Position numbers and translations under genes: made by a program
Assembly (NCBI GenBank): GCA_036272325.1
Contig: DATAYY010000070.1
Coordinates: forward strand, 1 to 61,956
Origin: Schlegelella_A sp036272325
GTDB taxonomy: Bacteria > Pseudomonadota > Gammaproteobacteria > Burkholderiales > Burkholderiaceae_C
Direction: 5' to 3'
Length of the DNA stretch: 61,956 bases
In this document: positions 26,431 to 35,223 of the stretch, one piece after another
Layout: the number at the start of each line of letters is the position of its first letter
Numbering within the stretch: position 1 is the first letter of the stretch
Notes under the pieces: generated by a model
Database searches by the model: none
Seen by the model: only the letters and a program-made list of their open reading frames with translations
Told to the model about the DNA's origin: nothing

Positions 26431-26503
26431 CGATGACGGGCCGGCGTCGTTTCGACGTCGACCCGACCCTTTGCACCTGGTGCTTCAGAGGTGCATCACA
26501 CCA

Positions 26504-26689
26504 CTACGCCTTGTCGACGGCGTGCTTGATCTTCTCCTTGGCGTCACCGTAGGTCGCCTGCGTCTTGCCGGTGATCTTCTCCGCGGTGCCCTCGTCGCGC
26601 AGATTCGGGTTGCCGACAGTCTTGCCGACGTTTTCCTTCACCTTGCCCTTGGCCTGCTCGACGCGGCCCTTCACCTGGTCCTTGTTCAT
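26504..26689 (-). CDS. CsbD family stress-response protein
   Basis: A 61-residue acidic/basic hydrophilic protein with the CsbD pattern: MNKDQVKGRVEQAKGKVKE at the start, KTVGNPNLRDEGTAEKITGK in the middle and YGDAKEKIKHAVDKA at the end. CsbD proteins are abundant, largely unstructured and induced under general stress. The protein is full length. The start at 26689 follows GAGAGGAAAGGC on the minus strand, a strong ribosome binding site. Confidence 0.95.
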   Translation of the reverse strand: MNKDQVKGRVEQAKGKVKENVGKTVGNPNLRDEGTAEKITGKTQATYGDAKEKIKHAVDKA

Positions 26690-26814
26690 GCCTTTCCTCT
26701 CGCTGAGTTGCAGTCACGGGCGGCGGGCCTTGCGACGGAAGCACCGTCGCCCGTCGCCACTGTCTCAGGATCGCCGGCGCCAATCTGTCGGCGCGTGCAG
26801 GCGCTCTGCGTAGG

Positions 26815-26853
26815 AAATCGTGTGCGGCGGGCGCGCGTCGGCAAATCGTGTGC
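26815..26853 (+). repeat. 11-bp direct repeat AAATCGTGTGC upstream of rlpA
   Basis: AAATCGTGTGC occurs at 26815-26825 and again at 26843-26853, with starts 28 bp apart, and ends 22 nt before the rlpA start at 26876. The spacing and position fit two binding sites for a regulator, or a chance GC-poor repeat. The rest of the 186-nt gap 26690-26875 shows nothing else clear. Confidence 0.4.
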
Positions 26854-26875
26854 CGTATCGGGTAAGGTCGCGCCC

Positions 26876-27925
26876 ATGCGTTTCGGGCCCGTCGCCAAGG
26901 CGCCGCGATTCCTGCCTGCCGTCTTGACGGCGTTGTTCGTCGCCGCGTTGTGCGGCTGCGCGTCGGGACCGGGTCGCGCGCCGGCGATCGACAGTGACGC
27001 GGCACGCGGAACCGATGGACCGGGCGCCGATCCGCCCGCCGATCTGGCCGGCCGTCCCGACGCCGAACCGCGGATCGAGCCGATCCGGTCCGGCGGAGCG
27101 AACAAGCCCTACCAGGTGGCGGGCCGCAGCTACGTCCCGCAGACGCGCGACGTGCCGTTTCGCGAACGCGGTCTCGCGTCGTGGTACGGCCGCAAGTTCC
27201 AGGGCCGCATGACGTCGAGCGGCGAGCCGTACGACATGTACGCGATGACCGCGGCGCATCCGACCTTGCCGATTCCGAGCTACGCGCGCATCCGCAACCC
27301 GGCCAACGGACGCGAGGTGCTGGTGCGCATCAACGATCGCGGCCCCTTCGTTCCCGGCCGGATCGTCGACCTCAGTTACACCGCAGCGCTGAAGCTCGAT
27401 CTCCTGCGCGGCGTCGCGCCGGTCGAGCTCGAGCGGATCACGTTCGAGGACATCCGCACCGGTGGGTGGCGACGCGGCGGCAGCGGCGGGCCCGGCGACA
27501 CCGTCGATCCAGCACCGGCAGCGCTCGCTGCGGCAACTGCGCAGCCGCCCGCGGTCGCGGTCGCGCCGGCCGCCGCGCCACCGGCGGTGCCACTGCCGAC
27601 GCCAACAGCTGTGGCAACGACAACGAGCGTGCCGTCGCAGGACGTCGCCCTCGTCGCGACCACACCTCCGGCCGCCGAGGCCGGGCGCGGCTTCTGGGTC
27701 CAGCTCGGTGCCTTTCGCCAACGCGACGGCGCCGAGAGCTTTCGCCGCCGCGTCGGCGCCGACGCCGAAGCGGGCTGGCTCGCGCCGCTGCTGACGATCG
27801 TCGCCGACAGCGCGCTCTATCGCGTCCAGGCCGGCCCGTATCGCAGCCGCGACGAGGCCGAGAACGCCGCGCAGCGTGCCCGCGCTTCGCTCGCGATCGT
27901 TCCGGTCGTCGTCGAGCGGCAATGA
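26876..27925 (+). CDS. rlpA: RlpA-family septal lipoprotein (lytic transglycosylase) with SPOR domain
   Basis: A 349-residue lipoprotein: signal with cysteine at about residue 27 (AALCGCAS), a double-psi beta-barrel (GLASWYGRKFQGRMTSSGE, NDRGPFVPGRIVDLSY), a Pro/Ala-rich linker of about 65 residues, and a C-terminal SPOR domain (FWVQLGAFRQRDGAESFRRR to YRVQAGPYRSRDEAENA). RlpA cleaves denuded glycan strands at the division site, guided by SPOR. ATG 26876 opens the signal peptide. Its TGA overlaps the ATG of the SLOG-like gene. Confidence 0.93.
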   Translation: MRFGPVAKAPRFLPAVLTALFVAALCGCASGPGRAPAIDSDAARGTDGPGADPPADLAGRPDAEPRIEPIRSGGANKPYQVAGRSYVPQTRDVPFRERGLASWYGRKFQGRMTSSGEPYDMYAMTAAHPTLPIPSYARIRNPANGREVLVRINDRGPFVPGRIVDLSYTAALKLDLLRGVAPVELERITFEDIRTGGWRRGGSGGPGDTVDPAPAALAAATAQPPAVAVAPAAAPPAVPLPTPTAVATTTSVPSQDVALVATTPPAAEAGRGFWVQLGAFRQRDGAESFRRRVGADAEAGWLAPLLTIVADSALYRVQAGPYRSRDEAENAAQRARASLAIVPVVVERQ

Positions 27926-28515
27926 CCGACACGGGTGCGGCGGTGCCGGCGCCGCGCCAGGCGATCGTCTTCACCGGCCACATGGTCGATGCGCCCGATC
28001 GGCCGCTGCCGCGTTTCCCGCCCGCCCTCGTCGACCGAGCGGCGCGGCGGATCGAGGCCGCGCTCGCAGAGATCGATGCCGGGCCGCGCGACATCGCCCT
28101 CACCCAAGGCGCCGCCGGCGGCGACCTGCTGTTCTCGGAAGCCTGTCTCGCGCGCGCGGTTCCGCTGCGGCTGCTGCTGCCGTTGGCGACGAGCGAGTTC
28201 GTGGCGCAATCGCTGCTGCCGGTGATCGACGGCGATGCGTGGCAGGCGCGCTTTCGCGCCGTCGTCGCCCGTCTCGAGCGCGCGCCGAGCGAAGCGCCGC
28301 AAGTGCTCGGGCCGCTCGCTGCCGGCGAGGATCCATTCGTGCGCGGCAACCTGTGGCTGCTCGACAGCGCGCGTGCCGCCGGCGCTGGCCGACTGCGCTG
28401 CATCTGCCTCTGGGACGGCGGCGGCGGCGACGGGCCCGGCGGCACCCGCCATCTCGTCGAGGCGATCCGCGACGCCGGCGGCACCGTCCTACGCATCGAC
28501 ACGCGTTCGCTCTGA
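27922..28515 (+). CDS. SLOG-like Rossmann-fold protein, candidate signal sensor
   Basis: A 197-residue soluble protein. The beginning IVFTGHMVDAPDRPLPRFP and the glycine-rich strand turn ALTQGAAGGDLLFSEACL, followed by PLRLLLPLATSEFVA, resemble the SLOG/LOG-like nucleotide-binding fold found beside bacterial TIR, caspase and CHAT effectors. No membrane segment or signal is present. The ATG overlaps the rlpA stop by 4 nt, so it is likely translated together with rlpA. The caspase gene follows 145 nt later. SLOG proteins in conflict systems are thought to bind a nucleotide-derived signal; that role here is inference. The fold call is from motif pattern only. Confidence 0.7.
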   Translation: MTDTGAAVPAPRQAIVFTGHMVDAPDRPLPRFPPALVDRAARRIEAALAEIDAGPRDIALTQGAAGGDLLFSEACLARAVPLRLLLPLATSEFVAQSLLPVIDGDAWQARFRAVVARLERAPSEAPQVLGPLAAGEDPFVRGNLWLLDSARAAGAGRLRCICLWDGGGGDGPGGTRHLVEAIRDAGGTVLRIDTRSL

Positions 28516-28660
28516 GCGTCACCATTCGAAGGGATGTCGCGCGGCCGGGCCCGGTGCTGCAATCGCCGCGCCGCCACCGAGGCTTGCCTCGGTCGGTCGC
28601 GCCAACGATGATTGGCCGCGGCGCGACCCGACGGCACCACCATCACACGGGGAGAAGACC

Positions 28661-29575
28661 ATGGCAAAGAGCTCGGCCAAGAAGACGGCTGCGAGCGGCA
28701 AGGGGAAGGCGGTCTCGCTGCACATCGGCTTGAACGGCGTCAGCGCCGCCGCCTACTCGGGCTGGGACGGACCGCTCGCGGCGTGCGAGTTCGACGCCAA
28801 CGACATGGCCGCGATCGCGCGCTCGAAGGCGATGAAGTCGACCCTGCTGCTGACCAAGAAGGCGACCCGCAACGCCGTCCTCGCGGCGATGCGCAGCGCC
28901 GCCAAGTCGCTCGCCAGCGGCGACCTCTTCTTTCTCACCTATTCGGGCCACGGCGGCCAGGTCCCCGTCGTCAGCGGCGACGAGGACGACAAGAAGGACG
29001 AAACCTGGTGCCTCTACGACGGCCAGCTGATCGACGACGAGCTGTACTACGAGCTCAGCCGATTCGGCCCCGGCGTTCGCGTCCTCGTCCTTTCCGACAG
29101 CTGCCACAGCGGCACCGTGACGCGCGCGGCGCTGATGCCACCGGCGACGATCCCGTCGCAACGTCCCAAGCTGATGCCGGATTCGGTCGGCATGCGCGTC
29201 TATCGCGACCACCAGGCGTTCTATGACAAGCTGCAGCTCGATGTCGCCAAGGCGGCGGGCAAGCGCCCGGTCGATCCCGACGCCGCGATCGCGCAGGTCG
29301 CCGCGAGCGGGCGGCTGTCGGCGATCGTCAAGAAGTTCGATCCGGAGGTGGTCCTGATCTCGGGTTGTCAGGACAACCAGACGTCGATGGACGGCGAGCA
29401 CAACGGCGCCTTCACCGAGCAGCTGCTCAAGGTCTGGAACCAGGGCACGTTCAAGGGCAACTACGCCAACTTCCACGCCCAGATCCGGGCGCGGATGCCG
29501 GCGACGCAGACGCCGAACCTGTTCACGCTCGGCACGGCCGGCCCGTTCCTCGCCGAGCAGCCGTTCACCGTCTGA
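28661..29575 (+). CDS. Caspase-like (metacaspase type) protease
   Basis: A 304-residue protein of the C14 caspase family. The catalytic histidine is His97 in YSGHGGQ and the nucleophile is Cys148 in DSCHSG, each in its usual strand context (LFFLTYSGHGG; VLVLSDSCHSG). A lysine-rich leader of about 18 residues precedes strand one (AVSLHIGLNGV). Prokaryotic caspases cut after basic residues or specific targets and often serve cell death or defence. The ATG follows GGGGAGAAGACC. It is 69 nt ahead of the CHAT gene, in the same orientation. Confidence 0.92.
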   Translation: MAKSSAKKTAASGKGKAVSLHIGLNGVSAAAYSGWDGPLAACEFDANDMAAIARSKAMKSTLLLTKKATRNAVLAAMRSAAKSLASGDLFFLTYSGHGGQVPVVSGDEDDKKDETWCLYDGQLIDDELYYELSRFGPGVRVLVLSDSCHSGTVTRAALMPPATIPSQRPKLMPDSVGMRVYRDHQAFYDKLQLDVAKAAGKRPVDPDAAIAQVAASGRLSAIVKKFDPEVVLISGCQDNQTSMDGEHNGAFTEQLLKVWNQGTFKGNYANFHAQIRARMPATQTPNLFTLGTAGPFLAEQPFTV

Positions 29576-29644
29576 GCGCGCCGAGCGGCGACGAGAGCAA
29601 GAAGCGCCGGCCGCGCCGGCAGCGATTCCGGCCGAGGAGCGTCC

Positions 29645-32600
29645 ATGGCGAGCGGCAGCAGGAACGAGATCACCTTCATCGTCCCCGGCCAGGTGCAGCC
29701 GGTGCCGGTCGCGCGCTCGGCGGCGGCCATCGCCAAGGTGACGGTGCGCGTCGGCAGCGAGCGCGGCGGCGTCGCTCCGGTCCGCGTGACGGCACGACCG
29801 GGCCGCGACGTCGTCGTCTTCGGCATCGCCAACGGGCCGACGCTCGTCCTTCATCCCGCCGACGCCCGCGACCTCATGCTCGCGCAGAGCACGACGATGA
29901 CGCGCAGCGCGCTCGCCGCCGGCCGGCGCGGCAGCGGCGCCGCCGGAGCGAGCGAGATCCTCGTTCCGGCCCAGCTCGGCTGGCCCGGTCTCGAAGCCGA
30001 AGCGACGCGCGGCGCGACGCGCGGCTGGATGGGGCAGGTGCTGCTGAACGGTTTCCAGGTGCTGACCTGCATCGCCAAGGATCCGGCCGCCAAGCTCGCT
30101 GCGGCAGCGATCACGAAGAAGGTCGACGGCAAGGTCGATGCCGGTGTCTATCGCCTCTCGGCCGATACGCTCGGGCCGCTGAAGGGCAGCGGCCGCAAGC
30201 TCGATGTCGTGCCGCCGGCCGCCGACGGTGCTCCGCTGCTGGTGTTCGTGCACGGAACTTTCTCCGACACCGTCGGCACCTTCGCCAAGCTCTGGACGCT
30301 GCACAACGGGACGGTGCGCCAGCTGTTCACGAGCTACGGCGACCGCGTCTACGGGCTCGACCACCCGACCCTCGGCGCGAGCCCGATCGCCAACGCCTTG
30401 ACGCTCGTGCGCGCGTTGCCAGCAGGAGCGCGTGTCCACCTGGTGACGCATTCGCGCGGCGGCCTCGTCGCCGAGGTGCTCGTGCGCGCGTGCGCCAGCA
30501 AGAGCATCGGCAACGACGTTCTCGCGCTGTTCGCGGGCGCCGCCTACGAGCAGCACCTCAGCGACCTGCGCGCGCTCGTCAAGGAAGCGCAAGCGAAGGC
30601 GATCCGCTGCGATCGCGTCGTTCGGGTCGCCTGCCCGGCGCGCGGCACGCTGCTGGCGTCGAAGCGGCTGGACGCCTACCTCTCGATCCTCAATTGGTGC
30701 CTCGAGCTGGCGAGCATCCCGGTCGTTCCCGAGGTCGTCGACTTCCTGCACGAGGTCGCGCGCCGGCGCGCCGAGCCGGGCGAACTGCCCGGCCTCGAAG
30801 CCATGACTCCCGACAGCCCCGTCGTCACCTGGCTGAACGGCGCCATCGACACCGTCCCCGGCGAGCTGCGTGTGATCGCCGGCGACATGGAAGGCGACTC
30901 GATCGGCTCGTGGGTGAAGACGCTGCTCGCCGATGCCTTCTACTGGACCGACAACGATCTCATCGTCCAGACCCGCTCCATGTACGGCGGCGCGCCGCGC
31001 GACAAGACGGCCAACGGCAGCGGCGCGCGCTTCCTGCTCGACAAGGGCGGCAAGGTCTCGCACTTCAGCTACTTCACCAACGAGCGCACGGTGCAGGCGA
31101 TCGCGAGCGCGCTGCTCGACGACGCGCCGGCCGACTTCGCGGCGATCGGGCCACTCTCGTGGGCGGGAGAGGACGCGAGCGGAACGCGCGCCGCGATCGC
31201 AGTGCAGCGCTCGCGCGGCGCCGGCGGCGTTGCGGCGGCCGCCGCCGACCGGCCGGCGGTGTTCGTCCTCCCGGGCATCCTCGGCTCGAACCTGAAGAAG
31301 GACGGCGAGCGGATCTGGCTCGGGGTTCGCCGCGTCGACGGCCTGCAGTCGCTCGCCTGGGATCCGGCGACCGCGGCGAGCGTCGAGCCCGATGGGCCGA
31401 TCGCGAGCGTCTACGGCGACCTCATCGAGTGCCTCGCCGACAGCCACGAGGTGATTCCGTTCGCGTTCGACTGGCGCCGACCGATCGAGGACGAGGCGCA
31501 CCGCCTGGCCGACGCGATCGACGCCGCGATGAGCGCGCGCACTGCCAGCCAGCAGCCGGTGCGTATCCTCGCCCATTCGATGGGTGGCCTCGTCGCGCGG
31601 ACGATGGCGCTCGAGAAGCCCGACACCTGGACGCAGATGATGGCGCGCGAAGGCGCCCGCTTGGTGATGCTCGGGACGCCGAACGCCGGCTCGTGGGCGC
31701 CGATGCAGACGCTCTCCGGCGACGACACGTTCGGCAACGCGCTCGCCGCCTTCGGCTCGCTGTTCGACAACGGCGGCGCGCGCGACGTCATGGCCGCCAT
31801 GCCGGGCTTCCTGCAGCTGCAGGCGGCGCTGCTCGATCCGACGCTCGGCCTCGACCGCAACGCCGCCTGGCAAAAGCTCGCCGACGAAGACCTGAAGCGT
31901 CTCCTCGAGCGCAGCCTCTGGCACGACGAGGACGTGCAGAAATCGATCTACCGGTGGGGGGCGCCGGCGCAAGGCGTGCTTGACCGGTCGGTGGCGCTGC
32001 GCCGCCGGCTCGACGCGCAGGCCACGGCGTTCGCCGCTGCCGACGCCGCGAAGACGTTGCTCGTGGTCGGCAACGCCCCGTTCACGCCCGGCGGCTTCGT
32101 CTTCGGCGACAACGGCCTCGAATACACCGAAGCCGTCGGCGGCGGCGACGGCCGCGTGGCGTTGACGAGCGCGCTGCTGCCCGGCGTTCGGACCTGGAAG
32201 CTCGACGCGACGCACGGCGACTTGCCGACCGTCACCAAGGCGTTCCAGGCCTACGTCGAGCTGCTCGTCAACGGTGAGACGGCGCTGCTCGATCGCTTCG
32301 ATCCGGCCAGCATCACAGGCCTGCGCTCGGCAACGGCGCCGCCTTCGGGCGTTGCGCGCAGCCGGCCCTCGCGCGGCGTCCAGCCGTCGCTGCCGCCGTC
32401 GACGCCAGCCGACGTGCTCGGCGTGATGCGAACCCGGGCCGGCGGCGACAGTGCCCGCGGCGGCGCGCCGGCGCGGTCGTTGCACGTCTCGGTGCTCAAC
32501 GGCGATCTGAAGTTCGTTCATCAGCCGCTCGTCGTCGGCCACTACCGCTCGCTCGCGCTGACCGGCACCGAGGGCGTCGTCGACCGCCTCGTCAGCAAGG

Positions 32601-35221
32601 CGATGAGCCGCTCGCTGGCCGCGGGCCTCTATCCAGCCGGCGTCGGCATGCACCAGATCTTCGGCAACGTGCGCAAGGACCCGAACAACGTCCTTGCGAT
32701 GGCGCGGCCGCTCGCGGTCATCGTCGCCGGCCTCGGCGAGGAGGGCAAGCTCCGCGCGGTCGATCTCGTCTACACCGTGCGCCAGGCGGTGATCGCCTAC
32801 GCGCAGCGGCTGGCCGAGAAGGAGGACGGCGCACCGGCCGAGTTCGAGCTCGCGGCGACGCTGATCGGCAGCGGCGGCACCGGCATCAGCGCCGGCACCT
32901 CGGCGCAGCTCGTCGCGCAGGGCACGTGGGAGGCGAACCAGAAGCTGCACGACAGCGGCTGGCCGCAGGTCGGCCGCCTGATCCTGGTCGAGTTCTATCT
33001 CGACCGCGCCAGCGAGGCATGGCGCGCGCTGCAGGTGCAGGCGACGGCGGCGCCGAACCAGCTGTCGGTCGTCGGCTACGTCGAGGCGGGCGCGGGGGCG
33101 CTGCGCCGGTCGCTCGATTCGAGCTACCGCGGCGCGTCGTACGACTTCATCAGCGCCACCGTCGGCAAGCCCGAGAACGGCGTGCCCACGATCACCTACA
33201 CGCTCGACACCAAGCGCGCGCGCACCGAGGTGCGCGCCCAGCAGACACAGGCGACGCTCGTCCGCGAGCTCGTCGCCAAGGCGTCGAACGACGCCAACCG
33301 CGACCCCCAGATCGGCCGCACGCTGTTCGACCTGCTGGTGCCGGCCGAGATGGAGCCGTTCCTCGGCGGCACCAGCGAGATGGTGATCGAGCTCGAGACC
33401 GGCACCGCGTCGCTGCCGTGGGAAGTGCTCGACACGTTGTCGTCCGACCTCACCGGCGGCGACCCGCGACCGTGGGCGATCCGCAGCAAGCTGCTGCGCA
33501 AGCTCCGCACGAGCGAATTCCGCGCCCAGGTCACCGACGCGACCGCCGATGGCAACATCCTCGTCGTCGGCGAGCCGCTGGTCGACGAGACGATCTATCC
33601 GCCGCTGCCGGGCGCACGCGCCGAGGCGATCGCGGTGGCGACGCGCCTCACCACGGGCCCGGCCGGCGTCGACGCGGCGCGAGTCCGAGCGCTGACGAGC
33701 GGCAACGACGATGCGCGCGACATCATCAACGCCCTCTTCGAGCGGCCGTACCGCGTCATCCACGTCGCCGGCCACGGTGCCCCGGGCGCTGACGGCGGCG
33801 TCGTCCTCTCGGGCGGCACCTATCTCGGCGCCGCCGAGGTGAACGCGATGCGCGTCGTCCCCGAGCTCGTCTTCCTCAACTGCTGCCATCTCGCCGCGCT
33901 CGACGCCAAGTGCGTCCTCGCGCCGTTCGATCGCGCCGAGTTCGCGGCGACGATCGCCGAGGCGCTGATCGAGGTCGGCGTTCGCTGCGTCGTCGCCGCC
34001 GGCTGGGCGGTCGAGGACAAACCCGCCGAGATCTTCGCGACGACGTTCTACGACGCGCTGCTCGCCGGCAGCCGCTTCATCGACGCCGTCGCCGCCGCGC
34101 GCAACGCAGCCTGGCGTGCCGGCGACGGCGGCAACACCTGGTCCGCGTACCAGTGCTACGGCGATCCCGGCTGGACCTGGCAGCGCGAGGTCGGCGACGC
34201 ACAGCGACCGAGCGCGTCGGCGAGCGACGAGTTTGCGGGCGTCTCGTCGGCACCGGCACTCGCGCTCGCGCTCGAGACGATCGCCGTGCGCCTGCGTTTC
34301 GGCGGCGAGGACCCGGCGCAGCAGAAGGTCCTCGCCGAGGCGCAGCGCGACAAGATCCGTTTCCTCGAGGAGAAGTTCGCTCCGCTCTGGGGCGCGTGTG
34401 GCGCGGTCGCGGAAGCGTTCGGCCTTGCCTACGCCGAAGCGCGCGACGTCGACAAGGCAATCGACTGGTACCGCACGGCCGTCCATGCCAGCGACGGCAG
34501 CGCATCGTTCAAGGCTGCCGAGGAGCTCGGCAACCAGCTCGCTCGCCGCGGCGAATCGGGCACCGATCTTGCCGCCGGGCGGCGCGATGTCGAGGAGGCG
34601 ATCGCCAGGCTCGGCAAGCTGGTCGAGATCCAGCCGACCGAGGAGCGTGAGGCGCTGCTCGGCTCGGCGTACAAGCGGCTGGTGATGATCGAGGGCCGGG
34701 CCGACGCGGCGGCGGACAGGGAGCCGGGCCTCCGCGCAGTGTCTGGCGAACGGCTCGTTGCCCTGCGCAACATGGCGCTGCACTACGGCAACGCCGAGCG
34801 TCTGGCACGCGAGGCCAACGCCGCCAACCTCTTCTATCCGGCCAAGAACGGCATCAGCGCCGAGCTGCGCCTGGCCTTTCTCGAGCGCCGGCCGGCCGAG
34901 CTCGCGGTCGACCGCATGCGCGCGGTGCAGGAGTCGCTCGCTCGCGCCGCCTCCGAGAGCCCGGACTTCTGGTCGGTCGTCGGCCAGATCGAGCTGCGCG
35001 TCCTCGAAGCGGTCGCCGCGCAACGGCTCGCCGACGACTCGGCGGCGCTGATCGCCGAGTTCCACGAGCTCAAGTCGCGCGTCCCGGCGCGTTCGATGTG
35101 GGACTCGGTCTACTCGGAAGCGCGCTTCACTCTCGAGCCGTACCTCGGCATCGCCAGCGCTGCCGAGCAGCGCGCCGCCACGACCTTGCTCGACGCGCTG
35201 GCGGCGATGGCAGCGAGCTGA
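29645..35221 (+). CDS. Multidomain protein: two alpha/beta-hydrolases, macro-like module, CHAT protease, TPR-like C-terminus
   Basis: An 1858-residue protein. Residues 1-190 are a beta-rich region without known family. The first hydrolase has an oxyanion loop VHGTF (His203) and nucleophile Ser270 (THSRGGL). The second, LCAT-like, has LPGILGSNL at about 541-549 and nucleophile Ser645 (AHSMGGL). Residues of about 860-1150 form a module with GDLKFVHQPLVVGHY, GLYPAGVG and AGLGEEGKL that recalls a macro-like fold. The CHAT domain follows with His1377 (VAGHG) and Cys1414 (LNCCH). The last 300 residues are helical, TPR-like and similar to the TRAFs-binding type. It may be a self-processing or caspase-activated lipase effector. 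The start follows GAGGAGCGTCC. Confidence 0.88.
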   Translation: MASGSRNEITFIVPGQVQPVPVARSAAAIAKVTVRVGSERGGVAPVRVTARPGRDVVVFGIANGPTLVLHPADARDLMLAQSTTMTRSALAAGRRGSGAAGASEILVPAQLGWPGLEAEATRGATRGWMGQVLLNGFQVLTCIAKDPAAKLAAAAITKKVDGKVDAGVYRLSADTLGPLKGSGRKLDVVPPAADGAPLLVFVHGTFSDTVGTFAKLWTLHNGTVRQLFTSYGDRVYGLDHPTLGASPIANALTLVRALPAGARVHLVTHSRGGLVAEVLVRACASKSIGNDVLALFAGAAYEQHLSDLRALVKEAQAKAIRCDRVVRVACPARGTLLASKRLDAYLSILNWCLELASIPVVPEVVDFLHEVARRRAEPGELPGLEAMTPDSPVVTWLNGAIDTVPGELRVIAGDMEGDSIGSWVKTLLADAFYWTDNDLIVQTRSMYGGAPRDKTANGSGARFLLDKGGKVSHFSYFTNERTVQAIASALLDDAPADFAAIGPLSWAGEDASGTRAAIAVQRSRGAGGVAAAAADRPAVFVLPGILGSNLKKDGERIWLGVRRVDGLQSLAWDPATAASVEPDGPIASVYGDLIECLADSHEVIPFAFDWRRPIEDEAHRLADAIDAAMSARTASQQPVRILAHSMGGLVARTMALEKPDTWTQMMAREGARLVMLGTPNAGSWAPMQTLSGDDTFGNALAAFGSLFDNGGARDVMAAMPGFLQLQAALLDPTLGLDRNAAWQKLADEDLKRLLERSLWHDEDVQKSIYRWGAPAQGVLDRSVALRRRLDAQATAFAAADAAKTLLVVGNAPFTPGGFVFGDNGLEYTEAVGGGDGRVALTSALLPGVRTWKLDATHGDLPTVTKAFQAYVELLVNGETALLDRFDPASITGLRSATAPPSGVARSRPSRGVQPSLPPSTPADVLGVMRTRAGGDSARGGAPARSLHVSVLNGDLKFVHQPLVVGHYRSLALTGTEGVVDRLVSKAMSRSLAAGLYPAGVGMHQIFGNVRKDPNNVLAMARPLAVIVAGLGEEGKLRAVDLVYTVRQAVIAYAQRLAEKEDGAPAEFELAATLIGSGGTGISAGTSAQLVAQGTWEANQKLHDSGWPQVGRLILVEFYLDRASEAWRALQVQATAAPNQLSVVGYVEAGAGALRRSLDSSYRGASYDFISATVGKPENGVPTITYTLDTKRARTEVRAQQTQATLVRELVAKASNDANRDPQIGRTLFDLLVPAEMEPFLGGTSEMVIELETGTASLPWEVLDTLSSDLTGGDPRPWAIRSKLLRKLRTSEFRAQVTDATADGNILVVGEPLVDETIYPPLPGARAEAIAVATRLTTGPAGVDAARVRALTSGNDDARDIINALFERPYRVIHVAGHGAPGADGGVVLSGGTYLGAAEVNAMRVVPELVFLNCCHLAALDAKCVLAPFDRAEFAATIAEALIEVGVRCVVAAGWAVEDKPAEIFATTFYDALLAGSRFIDAVAAARNAAWRAGDGGNTWSAYQCYGDPGWTWQREVGDAQRPSASASDEFAGVSSAPALALALETIAVRLRFGGEDPAQQKVLAEAQRDKIRFLEEKFAPLWGACGAVAEAFGLAYAEARDVDKAIDWYRTAVHASDGSASFKAAEELGNQLARRGESGTDLAAGRRDVEEAIARLGKLVEIQPTEEREALLGSAYKRLVMIEGRADAAADREPGLRAVSGERLVALRNMALHYGNAERLAREANAANLFYPAKNGISAELRLAFLERRPAELAVDRMRAVQESLARAASESPDFWSVVGQIELRVLEAVAAQRLADDSAALIAEFHELKSRVPARSMWDSVYSEARFTLEPYLGIASAAEQRAATTLLDALAAMAAS

Positions 35222-35223
35222 GC

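Noticed and set aside
26472..26495. TGCACCT/AGGTGCA repeat as a separate terminator for csbD
   Set aside because: Seven-bp arms with a 10-nt loop and no T-run, so it is mentioned only with the stronger hairpin at 26401-26430.
27922..28515. Calling this a TIR, DUF2493 or adenylate-cyclase-associated protein
   Set aside because: The glycine-rich turn and strand pattern fit SLOG/LOG-like folds better, and no TIR catalytic glutamate is visible.
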